Positions 31,001 to 36,191 of a stretch of 36,191 bases of DNA are shown in pieces. The notes beneath the pieces were generated by a model that did not search any database, was not told the DNA's origin, and saw only the letters and a list, made by a program, of their open reading frames with translations. The stretch is taken from NCBI GenBank assembly GCA_945870205.1, contig CAMBRI010000016.1:1-36191 (forward strand), given 5' to 3'. Each line of letters begins with the position of its first letter. The first letter of the stretch is position 1. Source of the DNA: Sulfuritalea hydrogenivorans sk43H (GTDB lineage Bacteria > Pseudomonadota > Gammaproteobacteria > Burkholderiales > Rhodocyclaceae). Made by a program: the position numbers and the translations under genes.

Positions 31001-31480
31001 GCCGGCCGCGACTACCTGTGTTACATGCTGGTAGCCTGCCACCGTGAGCTGCGCGCGCAACTTGCCCAGGTCGAGCCGTTCGCCTTTTTTCATGAAGAAG
31101 GTGTGGCCGGCGAGAAATGCCGGCGGCGGCAGGCGCGTGACGGCGGTGGACGCGGCGGCGATCAGCACATCGCACTCATTGCGCGATACGGCGTAGAGGG
31201 TCGCCAGCCGTTCCGAGATCAGGTCCTGGTGCGGTGAGAAACTGTCATAGGGCAGAGTTTCCCAGTCGGGCAGCAGGTGCACGCGCAAGTCGGGCTGAAA
31301 CCATGCAATTTCCTCGGCCAGACGCTGGGCTTCGAGCGGGTTTGCCGCCACTACGGCCAGCAGGGTACCCGGCCGGGCAAGTTGCGCCAGTGCCAGCGCA
31401 TCGGCGGAGGCAGCCAGGGTCGGCAGATCGAGGCGTTGGCCAGGTTTTGGATGTGCGGGGAGCGACAGCAGGGACTTCAT
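28016..31480 (-). CDS. mfd: Transcription-repair coupling factor Mfd
   Basis: 1154 residues from ATG 31480 (an in-frame GTG at 31495 is the alternative). The N-terminal UvrB-like modules are followed by the RNA-polymerase-interacting domain (VGDPVVHESHGIGRY at about 490). The RecG-like translocase comes next, with Walker A GDVGFGKTEVAMR at about 638 and the DEEH box at about 739, then the C-terminal TRCF domain ending in ELFRRLMR. It displaces RNA polymerase stalled at lesions and recruits UvrA. At residues about 429-445 the sequence LLPLLQGEGRGGDGVG is an in-frame hairpin repeat inserted between LSVGPLSGGF and IAIVTENELY, in a linker region; the frame is intact, so the protein is probably functional. 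Confidence 0.96.
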   Translation of the reverse strand: MKSLLSLPAHPKPGQRLDLPTLAASADALALAQLARPGTLLAVVAANPLEAQRLAEEIAWFQPDLRVHLLPDWETLPYDSFSPHQDLISERLATLYAVSRNECDVLIAAASTAVTRLPPPAFLAGHTFFMKKGERLDLGKLRAQLTVAGYQHVTQVVAAGEYSVRGGLVDLFPMGTALPYRIELFDDEVETIRSFDVDSQRTLYPVPEIRLLPAREFPAGDAGRTTFRQRFREAFEGDASRISLYKDVSSGILPAGIEYYLPLFFDATATLFDYLPENAVLLLHGDVAGAIAEFWADTAGRYRMLGGDRSRPVLPPGELFLRDEEFFLGANALAQFRLRAANDPDGRATLPSLAVNRKADDPLAALRDFLGRHGGRVLLLAESAGRRQTLNDYLVEYQLPPVACNDFAEFLASDEAFMLSVGPLSGGFLLLPLLQGEGRGGDGVGIAIVTENELYAATARPRGRRTDARRANLEGWLRDLSELKVGDPVVHESHGIGRYLGLLHMDFGEGQKDEGGEFLHLEYANGAKLYVPVAQLQVISRYSGADPESIQLHTLGSGQWEKAKKKAAEQVHDTAAELLHLYAQRALREGHRFEFKQHDLEAFADGFGFEETPDQQTAINAVIEDMKSGKPMDRLVCGDVGFGKTEVAMRAAFVAVADGKQVAILCPTTLLAEQHYQNFSDRFANWPIKVAEISRFKSAKEQDAAVELLAQGKIDILIGTHRLLQKDVRFERLGLIIIDEEHRFGVRQKEALKALRASVDVLTLTATPIPRTLGLSLEGLRDFSVIATPPQKRLAIKTFVTKWSNGQVREACLREFKRGGQVYFLHNEVDTIENMKERLQTLLPEARMVIGHGQLPERELERVMREFTQQKHNLLLCSTIIETGIDNPHANTIVINRADKFGLAQLHQLRGRVGRSHHQAYAYLFTHEDAKPTAQAKRRLDAIQAMEELGSGFFLAMHDLEIRGAGEVLGESQSGEIHEIGFAMYTNMLNAAVRALKAGEKVPDLTQPLSITSEINLRVPALLTSDYCPDVHERLTLYKRLANCDSDDELRLMQEELIDRYGEMPTQSLALMETHRLRLAGRVLGLAKLDAGPAAIQIQFVPNPPIDPANIIRLLQSDRSFKLAGQDRLLWQKPTAALKERVAAVNELFRRLMR
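30151..30188 (-). repeat. REP-like hairpin (copy C) inside mfd, in frame
   Basis: Read on the minus strand it is CCCTCTCCTT, a short loop, AAGGGGAGGG (one mismatch in the stem), then CCGGGGTGGGGATGGGG. This is the hairpin plus GGGGTGGGG plan of copies A and B, and it is the form closest to the widespread proteobacterial repeat. Its reading frame is open, adding about 16 residues to Mfd. Confidence 0.75.
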
Positions 31481-31495
31481 GGTTGGGCAAGGCAC

Positions 31496-31740
31496 TGGGG
31501 CCGCGAATTATACGTGGCAGCTTGCTCACGCTTGTTCCGGCATTGATGGCGCAAACCCAGGACTTCATCGAGACGCGCGAATGTTACCGTCGCAGACGGC
31601 AGGAATCGTTGTTTGAGATTGCTCGATGTTCCCCAAGAATAATGCTTACTTCGAAGTATTGAAGCGTGAAGGAAGATGATTTCCTCAAGTATCATTGGAG
31701 CTTGCCAAACTGCGGATGAGGGGTTTGCTTTACTTTTGCA
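31496..31740. other. Divergent control region between mfd and the two-partner secretion locus
   Basis: A 245-nt gap, AT-rich for this genome. It contains a 12-bp palindrome TACTTCGAAGTA at 31647-31658, a candidate operator. A TTGAGA (31613-31618) lies 16 nt from AAGAAT (31635-31640), a weak candidate promoter towards the secretion genes. No coding signal is visible. Confidence 0.4.
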
Positions 31741-33492
31741 ATGGCGGGACAACTATTGATGCACCGTAGGCGATCGGCAGCAGGCCGTTTTCGCACCGCA
31801 GTCTTGGCCTGCGCAGGAGCGCTCGCCTGCAGCTTTGTCACGCATCCGGCGGCGCAGCAGCTTCCCGATGCGGGCGGTTTGCGGCAGGGGATCGAGCGCG
31901 AGCGTCTCGAGACGCCGCGCCCGCAAGTCAGGCCGCCGGAGCCGGCGCCACGGCCGCTGACTGGACCGCGCGAAGGTGAGCTCTCGGTTCGCGTACAAGT
32001 CTTCACGCTGAGCGGAAATACGCTGGTGGCGACAGAGCGATTACTGGCAGCCTTGTCCGGTTTTCTGCAAAGGCCGCTGTCATTTGCTGATTTGCAACTT
32101 GCCGCAAGTACCGTGGCGGACGTTTATCGTGCCGATGGGTGGGTGGTCCGTACCGTGCTTCCGCCGCAAGACCTTTCGTCCGGCACGGTGCGCATCGAGA
32201 TCGTCGAAGCCAGGTTTGGTCGGGTGCGCATCGAAAACAAGGAGACCCTCGATCAGTTGCGGGTTGGCGAGGATCGTCTTCTTGGCATTGCCGGATTCGC
32301 GTTGACCGTTGGGGCGCCGATTCGCAGCGATGACATCGACCGCGTGTTGCGCCTGCTCGACGAATTGCCGGGCGTGGCGGCTCAGGGGCGCCTGGCACCC
32401 GGGGAAGGCGATGGTGTCACCGATCTGGTGCTGAGCGTCAAGGACAAACCCATCGTTGGTGGCGACGTGCGCATCGACAATCATGGATCGCGCTCAACCG
32501 GGAAGATCCGCCTCGCGGCCAACCTCAGCGTCGCCAGCCCATTGAGGATGGCGGATCGACTGGGCTTCTATGCCCTGCATACCGAGGGCAGCGACTATGT
32601 CCGCGCGGCGTATTCGCTTCCTGCCGGGTATTCCGGTTTGTACGCCGGCGTCAATGCCTCGGCCATGCGCTACCGCTTGGTCGGCAGTGACTTCGTTGCC
32701 TTGCAGGCCCGCGGCGCCTCGGACACCACTGCCGCGGAGCTGCTTTACCCGCTGCTTCGTTTGCGCGATGCCAATGCCACGATCGGTGCCACCGTGGAGC
32801 GCAAGACCTTCGACAACGAATCCGGCGGAGCCGTGACCACGCGCTACGCCGTCGACACGGGTACATTGACGCTGAGCGGCAACCGCCAGGACGGCATCGG
32901 TGGCGGCGGCGTGTGGTTGGGCAATATCGCGCTGGTTGCCGGCGATGTCGATCTTTCCGGTTCGCCCAATCAGGCGGCCGATGCGCTCACGACACGCAGT
33001 GCAGGGAATTTTCAGAAACTGCGTTACGCTCTGAGTCGGCAACAGGCGTTGACAGAGAGCTTGCTCCTCTCGGCGAGTCTCAGTGGCCAGTTTGCGAGCA
33101 AGAACCTGGATTCTTCGGAAAAGTTCTACCTCGGTGGCGCCAGCGGATTGCGCGCCTATCCATCGAGCGAGGGTGGAGGAAGCGAGGGTGAGATGCTCAA
33201 TCTTGAATTGCAGTTGCGCCTTCCCCAGGGCTTCACCGTGAGCGGCCTGTACGACCATGGCACGGTGCTGGTCAACAAAGACAACAACTATACCGGTGCC
33301 CTGGCACAAAACCGCCTATCGATGCGCGGGCTGGGATTGGCCCTCGCCTGGGCCAATGGCCAGGGCGCCAGCGCCCGCCTGGCCTGGGCTCGGCGCCTGG
33401 GCAGCAACCCGAATGCGACGGCCGTCGGCAACGATCAGGACGGCACCTTGATCCGTAATCGCATCTGGCTGGAAGCCGGCCATGCCTTCTGA
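31741..33492 (+). CDS. TpsB outer-membrane transporter (ShlB/FhaC/HecB family)
   Basis: 583 residues. The start may be ATG 31741 or ATG 31759; neither has a good ribosome-binding site, and the second gives a more usual signal peptide (TAVLACAGALACSFVTHPAAQ). A proline-rich linker precedes POTRA domains (first from about residue 90, VFTLSGNTLVATERLLAAL). A 16-strand beta-barrel follows from about 240. The conserved loop-6 motif appears as GGASGLRAYP at 465-474, and the protein ends in a terminal Phe as outer-membrane proteins do. It secretes its TpsA partner, encoded 3 nt downstream, across the outer membrane. Confidence 0.92.
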   Translation: MAGQLLMHRRRSAAGRFRTAVLACAGALACSFVTHPAAQQLPDAGGLRQGIERERLETPRPQVRPPEPAPRPLTGPREGELSVRVQVFTLSGNTLVATERLLAALSGFLQRPLSFADLQLAASTVADVYRADGWVVRTVLPPQDLSSGTVRIEIVEARFGRVRIENKETLDQLRVGEDRLLGIAGFALTVGAPIRSDDIDRVLRLLDELPGVAAQGRLAPGEGDGVTDLVLSVKDKPIVGGDVRIDNHGSRSTGKIRLAANLSVASPLRMADRLGFYALHTEGSDYVRAAYSLPAGYSGLYAGVNASAMRYRLVGSDFVALQARGASDTTAAELLYPLLRLRDANATIGATVERKTFDNESGGAVTTRYAVDTGTLTLSGNRQDGIGGGGVWLGNIALVAGDVDLSGSPNQAADALTTRSAGNFQKLRYALSRQQALTESLLLSASLSGQFASKNLDSSEKFYLGGASGLRAYPSSEGGGSEGEMLNLELQLRLPQGFTVSGLYDHGTVLVNKDNNYTGALAQNRLSMRGLGLALAWANGQGASARLAWARRLGSNPNATAVGNDQDGTLIRNRIWLEAGHAF

Positions 33493-33495
33493 ATC

Positions 33496-36191
33496 ATGAA
33501 TACCATGCCGGATCGCGCTGGATCGCGACAAAGGCTCGCCGGCTCACCGCGACTTAAGGTCCGGCCGCTGAGCCTGGCGCTGGCGCTTGTGTGGGCGAGC
33601 GGAAATGCCGCACCGCCGGTGACGGAACTGCCGTCCGGCGCCCAGGTCAGGGCGGGCGCGGTCAGTATCAGTCAGACAGCGACGACCATGACCGTGCAGC
33701 AAGGGAGCCAGCGTGCGGTGGTCGACTGGAATACCTTCAATGTCGGTAGCCAGGCACAGGTCAATTTCGTCCAGCCGAGCGCCAGTGCTTCCATCCTCAA
33801 CCGGGTTCTCGATAGTCGGCCCAGCGAGATTTTCGGTCGCATCACCTCGAACGGCCAGGTCTTCCTGACCAACGCCAGCGGGATTTATTTCGGACCGAAT
33901 TCTTCGGTCGATGTCGGCGCCCTGGTGGCCTCGACCCACGGCATCGCCACCCAGGATTTCATGGAGGGCCGGCTGCGCCTGGAGCGCAACGGCAGCACCG
34001 GCAGCGTGGTCAACGCAGGTCGGCTCAATGCCCTGGTGCAGGAGGAACTCGGCGGCTACATCGCGCTCCTGGCGCCCGAAGTCCGCAACGAAGGCGTGAT
34101 CATTGCGAAACTCGGTACCGTCGCGCTGGCAGCCGGTGAAACCATCACGCTGGATATTGCCGGCTCACGCACCCTGGCGAGTCTGACGGTAAGCCCCTCG
34201 CAGATTCGAGCCCTGGTCGAGAACCGGAATCTGATTCAAGCGCCCGGTGGCCTCATTGTGCTCAGTGCGCAGGCGGCCAGCAGCCTGCAGGGCGGCGTGG
34301 TCAGCAACAGCGGGCGGCTGGAGGCCACCGGTTTGGCCATGCGCGGCGGCCGTATCGTACTGGAGGCTTCGGACCGCATCGAGAACACCGGCGTGATCGA
34401 CGCCAGCGCCAGCGCCGCCGGTCCTGCCGGCGTGGTCAACTTGACTGCTCCGGTGATCGCGAACAGCGGCCAGATCCTGGTTGATTCGACCCAGGCCGAT
34501 CAATCGGCCGGTGTCGTCGACATCATTGCGCGAACATTCGTGCAGGGAGCCGGTGGCAGCATCAGCGCTGCAGCCCTTGCCACTCTGGGCTCGGGTCGCG
34601 GCGGCCGTGTCACCATCAATGCCAGCGAAAGTGTCGAACTCGAGGGCATGGTCCGGGTCAGTGCCGGGGATGCGGCCACGTCCTTGCCAGCATCGGCGTC
34701 CAGTTCATCGACGGCGAATGGCGATGGCGGAGAGATCAGCGTTCTCGCCGGGACAACCATTCGCGTTCAGTCCGCAGTCCTCGATGCGTCCGGCGCGGGT
34801 GGCGGTGGACGCATCCACCTCGAAGGACAGCGTACGCCGCCGCTTCCCGACGAGCCGCGGCCCAATCCGGTGGGTTTGGTTCTTGGCGGTGCTACGCAAC
34901 TGCGGGCGAGCGGGCGCCGCGGTAGCGGCGGTACGATAGACATTCTCGGCGAGTCGATCGCGCTGACGGACAACACCCGGCTGGAGGCGACCGGGCGCAG
35001 CGGCGGCTCGGTCCGGGTTGGCGGCGATTGGCAGGGCAGCAACGGCGTGCGCCAGGCGTCCTGGATCTACATGTCGCGCGATGTCGTGATCGACGTTTCC
35101 GCTGAAGTCGGCGCCGGCGGAACGGCGGTGTTGTGGAGCGATGTCCGCAATACCTACTCGCTCACCTCGGCCCATGGCACCATCCTCGCGCGAGGAGGTA
35201 GCGCGGCGGGGGCCGGCGGTCGCGTCGAGACTTCGGGCCGCGTGCTTCAGATCGGCGGCATTCGGGTGCACGCCAATAGTCCGACGGGCAAGGCGGGCCT
35301 CTGGCTGCTCGACCCGGTCGACGTGATCATTAGTAATGGAGGGACGGGTCCTGATCCGTTCCAGGCATCTGGCCCGTATCCCCCATTTCTCCCATTCGAT
35401 GCGATAACGGACGGCACCGTCATCAACTTCGTTAACATCCAGGATGCATTGGACGTCGGTACCGCCGTTTTCATCAGCACCGACGCGGGGAAAATTACCG
35501 TCAATAACTCGATTACGACGACCTGGGTGGGTCCGAGTCCCGTGATTCTCAGACTGAATGCCTCTAGTGCGATCGTGTTTGGCGACTCGGTCACCATTTC
35601 CGGGCCCAGCCTGAGTCTTGAATTGCGCGCGGGCAGTTTTGACTTCACAAACGGTGGCGCCAATATCGTCAACCCGGTAGTGAGCCTTGGTAATGGGGTG
35701 TTGTCGGTGTCACCATATATGCCCAACCTGCCGGGACCGACCGCATTCGCCAATCCATTCTCGTGGCAGGGCAACATTGTGGGGAATGATTTCGTCGGCA
35801 CCCCAGCGGGCGGCAAGACGCACCTCGGCGGCTTGACCATCACCAATATTGCCACGAACCTCGGCGGGATATTCATCGGGGACCCTGCAAGCACGTCGCA
35901 CATCGAAATCAATTCGCCCATCAACCTGACCAGTCTCGCGACCGACGTCAATATTCTGGGCGCGAACATCACCATCAACGCACCCATTACGACACAGAAC
36001 CTCACGGCGATGTCGGCTACCGGGACGATCAGCGGTGTCGGAACGATCACCACGGCGGATCTGGAGATTAGAAATGCCGCTAACGTAGTCGGCCTGAATA
36101 CGGCGATTTCGGGCAATCTGGCAGTCAACTCGGTTGGTGGCGTCAGCCTTACCAACACTAGCAACCTGATCGTTGGCTCGGCAGGCCTGAC
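33496..36191 (+). CDS. TpsA haemagglutinin-like exoprotein, 5' part
   Basis: The frame is open from ATG 33496 to the right edge (898 codons visible), so the protein is large and its C terminus is missing. An extended basic N terminus leads into a signal peptide (LSLALALVWASGNAAPP). The TPS secretion domain (about 45-300) has VVDWNTFNVGSQAQVNFVQP, LNRVLDSRPSEIFGRI and LTNASGIYFGPNSSVDVGAL at 124-143, where NASG stands in for the common NPNG motif. The remainder is a beta-helix of glycine, asparagine and valine-rich repeats (GGRIVLEA, GGGRIHLEGQ, SGGSVRVGG), with a GLWLLDPVDVIIS marker typical of filamentous haemagglutinin relatives. It is probably a surface adhesin or secreted filament. Whether it carries a toxin tip (CdiA-like) cannot be seen. 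Confidence 0.9.
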   Translation, partial: MNTMPDRAGSRQRLAGSPRLKVRPLSLALALVWASGNAAPPVTELPSGAQVRAGAVSISQTATTMTVQQGSQRAVVDWNTFNVGSQAQVNFVQPSASASILNRVLDSRPSEIFGRITSNGQVFLTNASGIYFGPNSSVDVGALVASTHGIATQDFMEGRLRLERNGSTGSVVNAGRLNALVQEELGGYIALLAPEVRNEGVIIAKLGTVALAAGETITLDIAGSRTLASLTVSPSQIRALVENRNLIQAPGGLIVLSAQAASSLQGGVVSNSGRLEATGLAMRGGRIVLEASDRIENTGVIDASASAAGPAGVVNLTAPVIANSGQILVDSTQADQSAGVVDIIARTFVQGAGGSISAAALATLGSGRGGRVTINASESVELEGMVRVSAGDAATSLPASASSSSTANGDGGEISVLAGTTIRVQSAVLDASGAGGGGRIHLEGQRTPPLPDEPRPNPVGLVLGGATQLRASGRRGSGGTIDILGESIALTDNTRLEATGRSGGSVRVGGDWQGSNGVRQASWIYMSRDVVIDVSAEVGAGGTAVLWSDVRNTYSLTSAHGTILARGGSAAGAGGRVETSGRVLQIGGIRVHANSPTGKAGLWLLDPVDVIISNGGTGPDPFQASGPYPPFLPFDAITDGTVINFVNIQDALDVGTAVFISTDAGKITVNNSITTTWVGPSPVILRLNASSAIVFGDSVTISGPSLSLELRAGSFDFTNGGANIVNPVVSLGNGVLSVSPYMPNLPGPTAFANPFSWQGNIVGNDFVGTPAGGKTHLGGLTITNIATNLGGIFIGDPASTSHIEINSPINLTSLATDVNILGANITINAPITTQNLTAMSATGTISGVGTITTADLEIRNAANVVGLNTAISGNLAVNSVGGVSLTNTSNLIVGSAGL

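Noticed and set aside
29876-31237. Plus-strand open frame of about 450 codons opposite mfd
   Set aside because: Antisense shadow of the conserved Mfd N-terminal half.
35247-36164. Minus-strand open frame of about 300 codons opposite the TpsA gene
   Set aside because: Codon pattern and repeats follow the plus-strand beta-helix protein; the antisense product is a hydrophobic Val/Pro/Thr-rich shadow.

Overview
This is a GC-rich chromosomal window that reads as Betaproteobacteria, most likely Rhodocyclales or a close relative. The evidence is a smc-zipA-ligA gene order, a divergent queF, an HU protein with a lysine/alanine-rich tail, class I AroG, galU next to a purine phosphoribosyltransferase, and mfd. 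The assignment rests on gene content and codon style, not on a marker gene. I saw no rRNA, tRNA, CRISPR array or transposase.

Layout. 1-3579 holds the 3' end of an HpcH/HpaI-type aldolase, a vapBC-like toxin-antitoxin pair with a perfect inverted repeat in its promoter, a succinate-semialdehyde dehydrogenase and a LysE-type exporter. 3761-13362 is a signalling block: a family 1 solute-binding protein gene followed by a membrane HAMP-PAS-GGDEF-EAL gene, then an NMT1/SsuA-like binding protein gene followed by a second membrane PAS-PAS-GGDEF-EAL gene, then a LivK-like binding protein. No permease or ATPase gene lies beside any of the three binding proteins, so the first two look like periplasmic sensors feeding cyclic-di-GMP enzymes.

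13427-23327 is mainly core housekeeping: queF (minus) divergent from smc, then zipA, ligA, an ORF6N-domain gene overlapping both neighbours, galU, an HGPRT and an HU-like gene ending in a clear terminator. 23437-25778 (minus) is aroG followed by a DUF1015 gene. 25907-28015 is an accessory island of toxin-antitoxin modules: a Phd/VapC pair with an easily read promoter and operator, a 44-bp perfect palindrome, a decayed copy of the 3' end of mfd, and a Phd/RelE-ParE-like pair. The intact mfd follows (28016-31480, minus). It carries a hairpin repeat inserted in frame; related repeats lie near 528 and 25819.

31741 to the right edge is a two-partner secretion locus: a TpsB outer-membrane transporter and, 3 nt later, a large TpsA haemagglutinin-like exoprotein cut off by the window edge.

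The most interesting candidates are the paired binding-protein/cyclic-di-GMP cassettes, the mfd relic that brackets a toxin-antitoxin module together with the adjoining inverted duplication, the repeat domesticated inside mfd, and the ORF6N gene that carries a 29-bp palindrome in its own coding sequence.
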